The notes under the pieces were generated by a model that was not told the origin of the DNA, ran no database searches, and worked only from the letters and a program-made list of their open reading frames with translations. A program made the translations under genes and the position numbers. Below are positions 37,130-50,700 of a stretch of DNA of 64,000 nucleotides, in pieces. The DNA is from Setophaga petechia (Eukaryota; Chordata; Aves; Passeriformes; Parulidae): positions 3,530,501-3,594,500 of the forward strand of contig JANCRA010000019.1 of the NCBI GenBank assembly GCA_024362935.1, in the 5' to 3' direction. How positions within the stretch are numbered: position 1 is the first letter of the stretch; each line of letters opens with the position of its first letter.

Positions 37130-40100
37130 CAGCATCATCCAGAGTTGTCCTCTGCCATTTCAAGAGATCAATAAATTATTAACAGAAAAGCCTCAAATAG
37201 TTTGTCACCCAGAAACATGTACAGGATCAAGAGTAAGAATCAAAAAGCTGTAGCGCATCAAAGAAGGCAAGCAGCATCGATGGCACCCTTGTGCAGGTGT
37301 TGGCCAGCTTATCCCTGACTCTTGTTTGACACTACAGCACATCAGGCTTTTGGCTCCTCGAAACAGCTTCAGGGTATCTCACACCTAATGCTGGGAGAGG
37401 AGGTGGCAAAACACTGATCCCTGGTTTGCAGGCTCAGAGTCATTCCAAAAGCGATCCCCTGTGTGCAGTGTCAAGCCAACATAAGCTGTGCCTTGTATGC
37501 TGAGGCAGGTTTGACACCAGTGTGCTTGTGTGACAGTCTCAGATGCAGATCAGGTTTGTGCTGCTAAAGTGACCTGTCAGTCAAGGCTGCTTCAGTGACC
37601 ATGGCAGCCCAGCATCAGTTCGAGTGAGGAGCGAGCAGGTTGACCCCTTTGTGTAACAGTGCAGGAGGATCAAGTGGGCTTCGTGGAAAAAAAACCACAC
37701 AAAAAGAAAGGTTTTCTCTTCATCTTGACCTGGGTCTTATCACCAGCACAGAAATGTGAGATCTTCATTTAAACATTTTTTTTCTCTGATGTAAGAATCC
37801 TACTCTTCAATATTATGCCTAATTCAGTGTATCTCAGTGTCATCCTGATGCTACACAATTTTGCAGTGTATCAATAGTACATTTCTCACTCACCATCCCA
37901 CATTATAAGGGGTTTCCCCTAAAATGTTAATTGCCCAGTCTGATAAGCATAGAAATTTTTACTCTGACTTACTTCACCTTTAGAAAACGCTCTGGAAGTT
38001 AGCTTAGTTTTTGGCTTAGTTGTGCTGGACCAGAAACATCCAGAGCAAAATCAGTACCACTACCATGTTTATAGTGCTATGAATAAGGAACCAGGTCCAC
38101 TTGCCTTAGGGTGTGCATTGGCACAGCAGGTCCTGCAGCCAAATGCCCTTTGAGATTTGGGTAAGAATCATAATTTTGCTTTCACTCTGTGATCAGGGTT
38201 CAGTGTAATTTTAAGGCCTTAGTGGAAATAGCAAGACCATAATAATATGTGTGTGAACAGTATTTGGAACTCTGGGGGTTGGGGCAAGGGGAAACTGGGT
38301 CTGTAAAAACACTGGCAAGTACCCTTTTGCCCTACATTTGAAGTACTGATGTGTTCAGTTAGTGAAACATACAGCATTCGCAAACAAAGAAAACTATTGA
38401 GAGTAAACAAAGATTTTCCCAAGGGCATTTGTGGCTGCTCAGTTTAGAAATTTAATCTGAAGGTCTCTGCTCGGTGAAATGGGCTTTCGATTTGTGTCTT
38501 ACCATTCGTTTTTGAGGTGATTGGATTGGAAATTGTGGTAAGATACTGGAAATTACTACAAAATCCTGAACCATTTAGAGATCCTCTACAACAAGAGGTC
38601 TGCAAAAGCCTGTACTGTTGGGAAGGGCTATACAACAATGCCAGAGCTGTATTTATTGTTTTAGCAAATAAATTTGTCATGCTGTCAAAGTAAACAAGAA
38701 GGAGATTTCTCAAAGACACATACATTGTATACCTCGGTGAATTCCTCAGGGAATCCTTTAGGTCCTCAGAAGATGGTGCCTTTCATGTCACTTGGGTGAG
38801 CATTAAACACTATCAGGCAGAAGGATGAAAACTGCTGCAGTAGTTTTAGTGAGACAGTGGGATGTTTAGACTTTTGGCTCACTTGATTTATCTCTCACTT
38901 ATTAGACTGTGCCCTGACACTGATGTGTGAGAGACAGGGAGAGGTATACATTTCTGCCTGATTTCTATTAACAGCTTCCCAAATGACAGCCTGTGTTAAC
39001 AGCTGTTTTATCCTTTTCATGTTGAGGGAAGAAATGTCTGAAAGCTTTTATACTGTCCAGGTGAGTTAGGGAGAGAAAGAAGGAGCCCTCATCTCCAGCT
39101 CAACCTTTATGTGCAGTCTGTTTATTTTTTCACAAAGAGCAGTGAAATCCAAGGCATATTGTAATGCTCTTTGCTATTTTCTTACCTCCTTATTGATGCA
39201 GTTTAGAGAGAGGCTAAAGGTATGGAACTGATGAACTGTTAAGGGCTGAGTGTTCAGGACATTTGGTTATCACGTGAGTGATGAGTGAAAATCAACTGAT
39301 CAATCCGTTTCCCTTGTGCTCTTCACAGCTAATCTTTATGTTGATCCTGGTGGAGGGAGTGATGTCTTTGGTTAAGAAGGAATGGTATTTTAGTCTGTGC
39401 AGCTACACTGCAAGAAGACTGTGTGTGTTATGTGAGATAATTTAACTGCACTTCTGTGTGTTTGTGTGGAGTGAGAAATGTGAAGTACTCAGGCTGCTCG
39501 GATATGATACTGCCAGTGCTGTTACAAGAAATATAGGAACTGAAAATTCTGAGAAAATCTTTGTTAAGACCTGAACTGACTCCAGGCTGGGTTTACTGAA
39601 CAGCTCCAGAAACGACTGATAGGTTCAAATGAGCAAGAATAAATGATTGTTAATAATAGTTATGATTCATAGGTGAGGGCCTTGCAAGAAAGTTTTCTTT
39701 ATAGCTGCTACACCTTTCTCTATTTTCACCATCATTTGCCTCTGCTGTGTCCCTTCTCTCCTGCTCTGATCCTATCTTTCATCATGTTTTTACCTGTTAA
39801 TCAGCCCACCTCTTCCCTTCTCCTCCCCAATGTCTTCTGGTGTCCCAGGACATTTTCCTGCCCAGGAACTCCCCTTTCTCCTCACTGTCTCTGACTGGTC
39901 TGGCCTGCTTGCACTCCTCTCTGCTGTAACAAACAGTGCCCTGGGGCTCAAAGGAACAAGGTAGGGCTTGTACTTATATCAGGCTGGTGCTGAGCCTCTT
40001 GGGTTATTGTCCAGACAGTTCTAGCAGATATGGTCTGTCTTGGATATTTCTAAGCTTCTTGTCTATGTGATCTTATTATCACACCAGGCTCATGAATGTA

Positions 40101-40299
40101 TGTGTCCCCAGAAAAATGCTGTGAAATAAGTTGTGCTATTAAATCCTGTTTTATAGACAGGGGACTGGAATCAGAACAAACAGGTAATTAAGCCAGAATC
40201 CTCCTGAATGACAAATTAGGAGCATAATGCAATCTTTATGAATATGCTCTTTGTTTCAATTTGCCTGGATAGTTTTTTAAGTATGATTGCAAAAGAATG
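37130..40299. other. Unique non-coding DNA, no gene seen
   Basis: About 3.2 kb between the LTR and the long CR1. No exon, RNA gene or repeat was recognised. Short frames such as 38444-38725 (minus) and 39673-39894 (plus) show no domain or supporting signals. Confidence 0.65.
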
Positions 40300-41650
40300 T
40301 GGTTATGTGGGACATGGAGAAGGCTGAGGTACTCAGCTACTTTCTTTGGTTAAATTTTTACCAGCAAGTGCTCCCACCACACCACCAAAGTCACAAAAGG
40401 TAAAGGCAGGGACTGGGAGAATGAACCACCACTGTAGGAGAAAATCAGGTTTTAGACCATCAGAGAAACCTGAAGGTGCAGAAGTCCATGTGACCTGATG
40501 AGGTGCATCTGTGAGTCCTGAGAGAACTGGCAAATGATGTGGCTAAGCCCCTATCCGTCGTACTTGAGAGGTTTGGACAGTCTGATAAAATTCCCACTGA
40601 CTGGAAGGGGAAGAGGAACCATAGGGAAGCATAACGCCCATTTTAAAACAGGGAAAACAGAATGGATTTTATGGATGGACCCCTCAGTGGATAAGGGATT
40701 GGCTGGATGGTCACACCTGTGGTCAGTGGCTCAATGTCCAGGTGGAGAGCAGTGACTTGTGGTATTCAGGGGTTGGTGGTGGGACTGGCACTGCTGAGTG
40801 TCTTTGATGGAGAGCGGGATCGAGTGCACCCTCACCAAGTTTGCAGATGACAGACCTGTGTGGTATGGTCAGCACACTGGAGGGACATGGACAGGCCTGA
40901 GGGTTGGGTCTGTCCAAACTTTATGAAGCTCAACATGACCAAATGCAAAGTACTACACCTGGGTCAGGGCAATCCCAAGTACAAATATGAGCTGGGTGGA
41001 GAATGGACTGAGAGCAGCCCAGAGGAGAAGGACTTGAGGGATGCTGGTGCATGAGAGACTGGACATGACCCTGTGTTCCTGCAGCCCAGAAAGCCAGTTG
41101 TGTTCTGCCCACCATCCAAAGCTGCATGACCAGCAGGGTGAGAGAGGGGATTCTGCCCCTGTGTCCAGCTGAGGGGTTCCCAACACAGGAGCAGCACTGA
41201 CCTGCTGGAGCGAATTCAGAGGGGGCCATGAAGATTATTGGAAAACTGAAGCACCTCTCCATGAGAGTTGAGCCGTGAGAGTTGATACTGTTGAGCTTTG
41301 AGAAAAGAAGGCTCCAGGGAGTCCTTACTGCAGCCTGTCCATACGTGCCTGAAGGCAGTCTACAAGAAAGCTGGAGAAGCCCTTTTAGAAGGGCTGATGG
41401 TGAAAGGACAAGGGACAATGGCTTTAAACTGACATCAGGATGGATGTAAGGAAGAAATTTTTTATTATAAGGATGTTGAGGCACTGGAACAGGTTCTCCA
41501 TAGATGTGGATGCTCCATCCATTGAAGTGTTCAATGGAGGTTGCATGAGCTTTTAAGCATCCTGGTCTAGTAAAAGGTGTCTCTGCCCATTGCAGAGTGT
41601 TTGAACTACATGATCTTTAAAGTCCCTTCCAACCCATGAATCTGTATTGG
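40300..41650 (+). mobile_element. CR1 LINE, 5'-truncated with internal deletion
   Basis: The longest CR1 copy here, about 1.35 kb. The left part (about 40300-40660) matches the ORF2 region just before and into the reverse transcriptase ('gctaagcccctatccgtcgt', 'aaaattcccactgactgg'). At about 40660-40668 the sequence jumps to 'ttttatggatggacccctca', which belongs several hundred bases further along the family. The part encoding the first catalytic aspartate region of the polymerase is thus missing. The FADD box is still readable at 40840-40851. Downstream, a frame at 40860-41054 carries CKVLHLGQGNPKYKYELG, a typical CR1 C-terminal segment. The 3' end, after 'gtcccttccaacccatgaat', has lost most of its octamer repeat. 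Multiple stops and frameshifts make it non-functional. Confidence 0.92.
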
Positions 41651-41677
41651 GAGAAGTCCCAGCCAACTTGGCTTTCC

Positions 41678-41729
41678 ACAGTGCACTGTAACTGTACTTA
41701 CACAGTACACATTTCTTACAGTGCACTGT
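41678..41729. repeat. Two copies of a 12-bp perfect palindrome
   Basis: ACAGTGCACTGT occurs at 41678-41689 and again, identically, at 41718-41729. The 28 bases between them contain a further imperfect inverted repeat (ACTGT with ACAGT around 41691-41706). The block starts about 30 bases after the 3' end of the long CR1. No known protein site or terminal inverted repeat is recognised, and the gap between copies is too small for a typical MITE. Confidence 0.85.
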
Positions 41730-44700
41730 TAGAAAAGGTCTCATATTTCAGGTGCAAGGTTTAAGCTCTCTGAGCAATGCTTGCTGCAGTGTCTAAGCAG
41801 ATTAGCTGATTTCAATTATCTTTCTTTGATAGAAGCAATCTTTATTTGATTATCTGATTGCTTTCTATTTGTTTTCAACACTGCCGTTAAAAAAAACAAA
41901 AGAAAAAAATGACCCCAACATTTATACATTTATTTAAAGGTACCAGTACTGGATTTAGCTGTAGCAAAAGTTAAGTGAAGTTAATCTCTGCTGGGGAGAA
42001 TGGAGGCTTAAACTGACCTCACAAGAGAGTAAATCAGGAACTGAGCAAAGATTTTGAGTTGCCCTCAAGGGAAGCCGAGGTTGCAGCACTGAGCTGCAAA
42101 TAGTGCCAGGTGTGGGCTGAATACACAAAGCAGAGAGTCCTGATTGCCCTTCTCTCAGCTGGTCCATTCTCCTTCCTGCCAACTGTACTAAGCAAGAAAA
42201 ATGGACCAAACAGAAAAACTCCTAGGCAAGCTTCCCATTTGGAAAATCAGAGCTACATGGGCTTTCTCATGCACTGTCTGTGAGCCATTTGCTTTCTGCA
42301 GACAAGGTGAGGTACCCAGATGCCTGGCATATTCTCAAAAATTAGTCCTTTGCACCTGTGTGGTGAGGAACACAGGTCCTGGAAACAATTCCTAGGTACC
42401 TCTCCCCACTCATTCCTTCAGCTTAAGAGCATCTGAGCCCAGGATCCCCTGTTAGGCCAGCTCAAATAAAGAATGCCAGCAGAAATGGAAAGCTCCCTCC
42501 ACAATCAGCTACTATTTTTAAGTATTTATTGCAAATACTTGAGTACAAGTGATTTCTAATGTGTCCTTTTGTATTTTTTTCTAAAACGAATTTCCTGTTG
42601 TAAATGAAAAATAATACACCCAGTTATGAATGACGTTGCTTTTACTGTATTCCTTAAGACTTTACAACTTGCCTCTCATCCCTTGATGGAACAATTCTTA
42701 AAATACAATGTTATCAGTGATACCAAAATATAAATTTTAATTTGCTATAATTTCAAAGATACATTTAATTTTGAAATATTTTTGCAAAGTGTCTGGTATG
42801 TTTTACTATTAAAACAATTTCCCTGTGGAAGGCAACCTTGTTGCTACTGAACTGTAGAGAAACAAAAGTTTTAGTCTCAAGTGGGGCAAGTTCAGGTACA
42901 GAATTTCAAAGGAAAAAGTAAAAACAGAAATCCACAGTTTTCTCTGAACATCAGTAGATTTGATTTTTAAGTAACTGGTTGAATATGGTGTTTTCAAGGT
43001 AAATGTAGACAAATCCTTTAAAAAACAATTTTTAATTACAGTTTCTCTGAAAAGTTTGTCATAGTTAGTCATAATAAGACTCCATTGAAGGCAAGGCAAA
43101 CAGGTCTGATGGACTGATGCTACCAGAGGAGAGTCAGAATGGATGTAGTGTCGTTGCTTAAGCTGTGGGATATATTTGTCCCTTCTCTTACATTATAAAG
43201 AGATAAAAATATTGCTCTGTGTGGTTTTCATTTTGGGCCTTGCTTCCCCCACCCCAGAAAGCTTTCATTTTCCAGTGCAGGAGTCCACATCCATTTCATT
43301 ATGCATTTTTTTACCACGGTTGAGTGACCTGTCATGCACATGTTGGCTGTGGTTGCTCTATGATCTGCAGACATTTCAGCAGTTTCTGTAGTGGCTGCTG
43401 CCCTGGCGGCCCAGGCCAGATGCCCACGACATGCAAACACTTTATTTGCATTCTTGCTCCCAAGTGCTGACTGGCTTGGTGCTAGTTAATTAAAACTGGT
43501 TTAATCATCTGTAGCTGTATTCAACTTGATTTCTTCACGTACAAATTCCTAGCTATCATCCTCCAGCATTTATCTGGAGATATGTTAATAACATCTGTAA
43601 AGATAGGTAAGGATAATGTCAAGATTATCTATATTTATGAAGGTGCTTCGTTTGGAGGTCCAGAGTGTAATGTGCTGGTCATTCCCAAGGGCTTGAATTC
43701 CAGGAGGGCTGTCACCTCTGTTTCCTGGACCAGACTGCTCTTAACTCTTCAGGTCAGAAAGTATTTCAGCTCTTCAGGTCATAGAGGGTTTCTCCTGCAA
43801 TGCTTGATGTGGAGAATCATCCCTGAGAATGGTCAGCTGTTAATTACCTGACAGGCTCTGCTCTTTCTGCTTGCAGGTGAAAATTTAACAGGGTTCTTGT
43901 GTATCATGAACATCCTCTCCCTCTTAAACAAGTATCCGGTGACTCAGGTTTCCTTTTGTCCAAAATTGCTGAAGAGGCGCTTTAGAAAGAAGAGCAAGTT
44001 GCATAGGGATGCAAACAGACATTGTTTTTAATATGTTCAAAGCTGGCTAAAGAGAAGTGGATCCCACAAAACTCAGGATAAGTACAGGATTTAGAGTGTC
44101 TTTTGGAGATACTTTACAGCTTCCATAGCAGGTGAATAGTAGCTGAGAGAAATCCTTCCTGTCATATTAAATGTGTTTGGTTGATTTACATCTGGAAGAA
44201 AGGCAAGATCAGTGGGTCTTGCATGAGCCTCGGAAGAAAGGTCACTATACTTTGTACATCCATGTATCAGGAAAACAAGAGTAGAGTTGCAGGCATGGCA
44301 CTAGCCTGGAGACTAGAAACTTCTGTCTTCAGAAAAGGCTGGATCTAGAAGGGAATAGGTCTGCATGTCCTCCAGCTCCCCTACACAGTCAGGGACTTCC
44401 AGTGTCTCTGAGGTGTGAGGAAATGAGTACTGGAGCCCTGGGCTCTATTCCCACCTGCCAGGTACACATGAAATAAAAGAGGCTTTTGCAGAGCAGAGGC
44501 AGAAGGGGAGAAGTTTAATTAGGTTTGGTGGTGCATTCACACTGGCATGCATCTTACTAGTAGAACTGGAGTGGGAAATTTGAGGCTGCAGACAAAGTGA
44601 GATGTGGTTAGATAGAGCTCATTGATCAGGGAACTGACAGTCAGTGAAAGAGGATAGTAGCACACAATGCTAGGTTTTAGGACAGGTATAGGTGAAATGT

Positions 44701-47700
44701 GTCATGGTACTGGGAGATCTGGTTTCCCAAATGTCTCTGCTGATCTTTCATATGCAATCAAATCAAAACTCTCCCTATTTTATAATTTTTGTCCTTTTTC
44801 ATCTTTTGTGCTATGGATGGCAGTCCTATTGATTCTTCTCAGTGAAAAATTCACAGACTTAGGGGTTATGCTTCCATTTAAATGCTGAAGTTTTGTGTGG
44901 TCAGAGGAACAGATGAAAAGGCAAGGAGGATTCATCATTTATCTTTTTAACTTTAGAAAGGAATTAATTTTAATTTATTTTGTTTTTTGGGAAAAGTATG
45001 GGCCAAAGCATTGCCATAATATGTGGCATTTTCTAAATTGTCAAATATTGTTTCTAAAACTATTTTGGTAACACTCAGTTCTGTTGGGTTCACAGTTACA
45101 GGTACCTTCTTGATGATTGTCTGATACAAATACCAAATGTTGCTCTTGGAAGAAAAACAGCTGTAGTTTAAACTTAGGTAAAAATGAAGGAAATAAAGTG
45201 TTGACAAAACAAAGATGATAAACTGAGAATACTTCTCTTTTCAACTGATACTAAAACTAGAGCTAAAAATAAAAAAAAGTGAAATGGCTAAAATGTATTT
45301 GACCACATTCTTCAAAATAAAATTAAGACATTTCCTTGTTCAGTGAAAATTAATTTATTAATTAAAACTACTGTTTACTTAATATGACTGCAGTTTGGGT
45401 TGGTGCTCTATTTTTAAATGATCAGGAAGCCAATCCTGAGGGTCACTTTTTCATTATGAACCTCCAGGCTGTTTTAGTGTGGTGTTTTAAGAATTGTGTA
45501 GGTCTCCTCAGGAAGGCAGGGACTGCTTTGCCTCTCTTTTAATCAACATCATTTGTTTGCTTTCCCTTTTTGGCCTCTCTAGAGCAAAAGGCTGCTTATC
45601 TACTCAAATGGAATGGGAACTTCTCTTCTTTTGGAAAAGCACAGGGAGAAGATTTTCATTTGAGTGTTAAGTAGGAAATGAATCCAGCCTGTCAAAGCTG
45701 GAAACCAAACACATTAACTCTTTGCAGACTTTTCTGCCAGAATGCCTTGTGCCAAAACTCTGTATGGAATGTTTTCAAGGGAAATCAGTTGGAAAAATGT
45801 CAGGAGAAAGCAAACCAGACAGCTGGCTTCAGCAGTACTTGTGCTACCCAGAGCCTTGACTCCATCCAACAATCCCAGATGGATTCCCCAGCTACCCAGC
45901 TCAGGGGTGATACCTCTCCTGGCTACTTTAATTCCTACTCTCTCTCACCATCTTGTCCTTCTATTTTCAAGCTGCTCTTGGCTATGGTTGTCTTTTCACA
46001 CAGTGTTGAGGAGGCAACTGCCCGCAGCTTTCCCCAGCCTTTCTGTGGATACACTCCCCTGCAGAGCCACGCACAGGGAAAAAGGGTGGACACAAGAAAG
46101 GGTCTTCCAGGTGAGCTCACCAGATATGGGTGGAAACCACTTGCCCCCTTGAGATTTGGCAGTAGGTTGTTACAGTAATTGTGAAGTTTGTTTCAGGCTT
46201 CATGGCTGAAGATTGCAACAAACTGGTTGCAGCTGAAGCCAGAACCCTGTTCAGCCACCTGAGCTGATGGCAAGCGTCCAACCTGACTAATTTTAGCCAG
46301 GACATTCTTCCGTTTCCTGCATATTTCACACTTCAATGAGTCAAAGTGAAAGTAGGTGTGGATATTGTGAACGAGGTCCCAACTTGTACTTAGAGCTCTT
46401 TAGACACTGGCATGTGTATTGTATGGCCAGATGAAAGCAGCAAGATGTCCCGTTGCAGTGCCCTCAGCTGGAGAGTGTTTCATGTACTGCATAATGACAA
46501 AGCTCACTGAAACATGATGGTCAAGTTTATTTCATTCTGTCTTCTTGCACCTTTCCTTTTGTTCCCCATAGAACTGTACTTCAGCATACTCCCAGCAGGA
46601 AAGTCAGGCTTGCCTTGGTAAAAGTCACATTAAAACCTGCACTGTGGTTTACCTACTGTTTATAATCACATTTTCCTCGAAAAGTTCTCTAGGAAGGCTT
46701 TTACATTCATCACAGTTCTGTTCCTTGTACTCACCTTTCGTGCTAATAGCAGATAGACACAGTTATACCTACATATTATTGTAATTGTAATTGTTGATGG
46801 TGCCCTATTTAGTTCACACCATTTCTTTCTGTGTAGTAATAGATTTGCTGAATATGTCCATTTTTGCTTTTGCTAAATTAAAAAGAAGACACATTAACAT
46901 GCTTTCAAAGAGATTTAGGGAGAGGGAAACCACCACATCCCAATGCATGAATTAAAAAAAAATGCTAATAGGCCCATAAATGAAAACCAAGAGTTGTTTT
47001 TATTTCAAACAGCTGCGTCTCTGTCAATGCAAGATTTATTGGTTTCCAGTCCTCTCAAGACTTAGGAACGTGCTTAGTTGGACTCATTGAATTCAAAAGC
47101 AGAGTTTCTTCCACACAGCAGAGCAGGGACGCAGGAGCCAGCTAAGTTTCAGCAGATCCTGTGAGCCTCACTTGTGCTTTGGCTGCATGGGAGCACAGTG
47201 ACCTCCAGCAGTGAGTCTGTTCAGAAATACTGGCTGTGTTAGATGTAACCCAGGGCCTTCAAAGAGCCAGTTTACATCTGATTTGCCTTCTTGAGGTCAA
47301 CCAGGTGATGGAGGTGCATTCTGCAAAATATGATGGATGAAATGGCAGAGGGTTTAGGCTTGTACATACAGCTTTACCTTGTGCTTGGTTTGTCCGGGAT
47401 GCAGGTGGAGACTGCCTTGGACCAGGTAAGGCAGTGTTGAATCTGTGTTCCTCTAAAGTCCATGCATGAATGTGGTTTTGGATCCCCTCCAGATTTCTGG
47501 GGCTCTTGTTGTTTGATCAGTTAAGATCAGTGAGGAGGTGGAAGCATCTCAGGCACGTTGCTACTTCCTGCTGATCTCCCAGACTTATTTAGGCAAGTTG
47601 CTAAAAAGAACAAAAGATGGCCATTGGCAAAAAACTATAAGTAAAAACATTGGGGATAAGATAATAAAGCAATTTGTAAAATTGCAGCAAAATCCTACTT

Positions 47701-50700
47701 TCTGCCTTCCTTCAAAAATATAAATGAATGACATGAAGTGTAATCAAATATTAAAGTAAGAAAAATACCTTTATCTTAATGCATTTCTCTTAATCTCTTG
47801 TCCGTGTTACTTTTATTCTGTTGCTGCTCTCTGCTGCTTTTATATTAAAAAGCTGCACAAATAGAAGTACAAAGTGCTGTTCAAACTATAAAACAAACAA
47901 AAGGAAATAAAAATATACCTAGTTACAGAATTTTTGATTTGAAGTCATTTTACATACTGTGTAATAATAGCATATTTGAAAGTTGAAGATGTGATTATTT
48001 GAAAAAAAAAAAGTTGATTGTATATTTTAAGGACTGCTCATGTTAAATACTACGGTTCTTTTTTTAGTGAGAAGCCTTGTCAAACAAAATTGTGTTCGGT
48101 TTCTGTTGCTTGAGGGCAAAATAACTTTCATAGCATTGAGGGAGGCATGCTATTGCAGCCCCACAGCAAGAATGCTCATGCTGCCTGGCAGCACAGGAAC
48201 ACAGCAGCAAGCTTGAGAAGACATGTGTGAAAGCAGATAGATGGGAATTTGTTCCTGTTGCCATGGTGTTGGACACTGTTTACTTCACCTATCAGCTGAG
48301 TCTGGTTCTTCCCCTGTCTTCTGGAAACCTGCAGACCTGACCTGTAGCCAGGTTCAGCTTCAGACAGGCAGTCAGCTCCCAGTAGCGCATGGACGAGAAA
48401 TGTATGGATTATTTCTTTTCTTTGAAATAAGGTTTCTGGCATTTGTGGCTGAGGAGGAAAGCTCCAGATGGTGCAGTGTGCATTATCTGTGCAGTGGTGT
48501 TTCAGGTAGCCTAAGTCAGCTGGCCCTGGGTTAGCAGCAGGAGGCCCACCGAGATGGGTGCTGCTGCTTCTGTCCGCAGGGCCTGGGACTGGCAGGTGAG
48601 ATCAGAGGTGGTCCTGAGGTCTCATTCAGCTGGTGGCCTCTTTGCTCCAGTCCCACCCTACCTGCCAGACCACAGGGTTGCTCTCAAATAGAGATGCTTA
48701 GCTGTCCTGAAATTTGTGGCAGCTTAATGTTTATTACAGATGAGGAACTGGATGAGTGCCGCACATCACTTTCCCTCATAGTATGTGCCAAGCTGTAAAT
48801 ATAAAATGCCAGGTTGTGGTTATAAAAGCAGGCTGTCAGATAGATATGGCACACTTCCCTTGATACCCTTAAACTAGGTAAAACAAAACAGGCCAGACAT
48901 GCATATCCATTTTAGCTTTTCAGCTACTAATGTCATGGTACTGTCTTCAGTGACTTTGGTTTTATCATGGTGCTAAAACTGCCAATGAACTAGTGAACTT
49001 AAAAGTTTATTGGCATATTCTTTGTAATTTTGAAAATAAAATATCCTTGTCTCCCTCTGGCTGAGTGGTTAAATCACACTACAGTGGCCCTACTTGATAA
49101 TTTTCTCATGAAAGACTCAAATCCTAGGGTTAATTAAAGCATGGAATAAGTATCTAGGGAGGCATATGTAAATGCTAACAGGATTCCTACCACATATCTG
49201 CAGAGGCAAACATCATCATGTATAGTTTATGCTAAGCTGAAAAAAGGAAATACTTAGATCTCTTACAAAGCAGAATTTTTATATTTTGTGACAGATGTAT
49301 GTGAAAAAAGAAACCCTCAACAAAACAAAATTTGATATTGACAGTATGTAAATATATCCCTAATAATCATAGGGATTAAACGTTCTGGGAGATTGTATAA
49401 AGCTTTGTATTTGCAGGAATCTTAATACCTGTTCCTATCAGAGGAACCTGGATCTGGGATCAGAAAGTAAGGAAGACTGATGTGTCTGACTGAAACTGCT
49501 GGGTAAACTTTAGCAATCCAAATTATCTACCGATAACATAATCTGGCCAGTACTGCAGGGCAGAATATTATGGAGAAGAACTGCATGACTCATAATGATA
49601 GGTGATCAGAGATATTGCTCAGCTCCTTGTCTAAAAGCCCTGGTTCTGAGAACATCCACTGTCACTCACCATCCATCCACCCCTGGCACAAGCACTGACT
49701 TGAGGGAAGGGCGGCACTTCCTGACTTCCACCCACCTCCTTGGCTGGCCTCCCTTTTGCCCACAAGGTTTGTTTTTCTGAACTGGGTTGATCTTCTTCAG
49801 TTTGTGCTGGTGAGGTGAGGTAAAGGTAAAAGAAAAAAAAAATGTATGAAGTGACCTAGAGCTTCAGGCAGAAGCCCTCACTGCTGTTCTCTCAGCAGCT
49901 ATAACCACTCTGGCATAAGGGGATTCTGTAAAAGGTCCCTACAGCCCCTGGATTACCTGGATTTTAGTCTGCACTCCAGTAATTTATTTCGTTCATTTTA
50001 AAAGAGGTTAAAGTTTGTCTGCTTGGAGCAGAACATTAGGAGATGTACTGATACCATCTGCTTTAGGCTTCCAACTTGGATGCATTTCAGCATTAGGAGC
50101 AGCAATTCCCAGTTACTTCATCGGAGGGAGGCAGGTGTCTCCACATGGGCAATTCAGGTCATTCATGCTAGATGCTTAAAATAGAATATATGCAAATTCA
50201 GACTGTCTGCTGCCTTCACCTCGTCCATTGCTTACGTCTGTTTATGTCTTAAAGGTGATTTATACTTGAACTGCTAAAAGAGACCTTGCACTTAAAATTG
50301 TCTGCCCAATGTGAAAAAAGGATGTCTGTGTTGGGCCATGACTGCATGCCAATTACAGTATGTGTGCCCCCCGCACACACTTCCCACCTAAACTGCTTGG
50401 GGGTTCACCTTGGAGGTGCTGATGGGTGGGCAGTGGTGCTGATGGGGGACAAGAGAGCAGGAGGTCTGGGCAGGATCAGCAGCAGCCCCATTGCTTTTGG
50501 GTGAGTGGCCAGAGGCCAGTGCCTGGGCTGATTTTTTTGAAAATGATTCAAGGAGATTTAGCCCCATTGGTTTTTTGAGGCAGTTTGAGCTCTTGCCTTT
50601 GCAAAAATATGTTAAAATATAAATGAAGAAATGTGTTTCGTATAAAACTGTCTCTGCAGGAGTGTAAGCGACCGTGGTGGTAGGGAACCTAATTGCCAGT

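Noticed and set aside
45678..46178. 166-codon ATG frame, plus strand
   Set aside because: It has no domain, signal peptide or promoter context. A second frame overlaps it on the same strand. Chance is sufficient.
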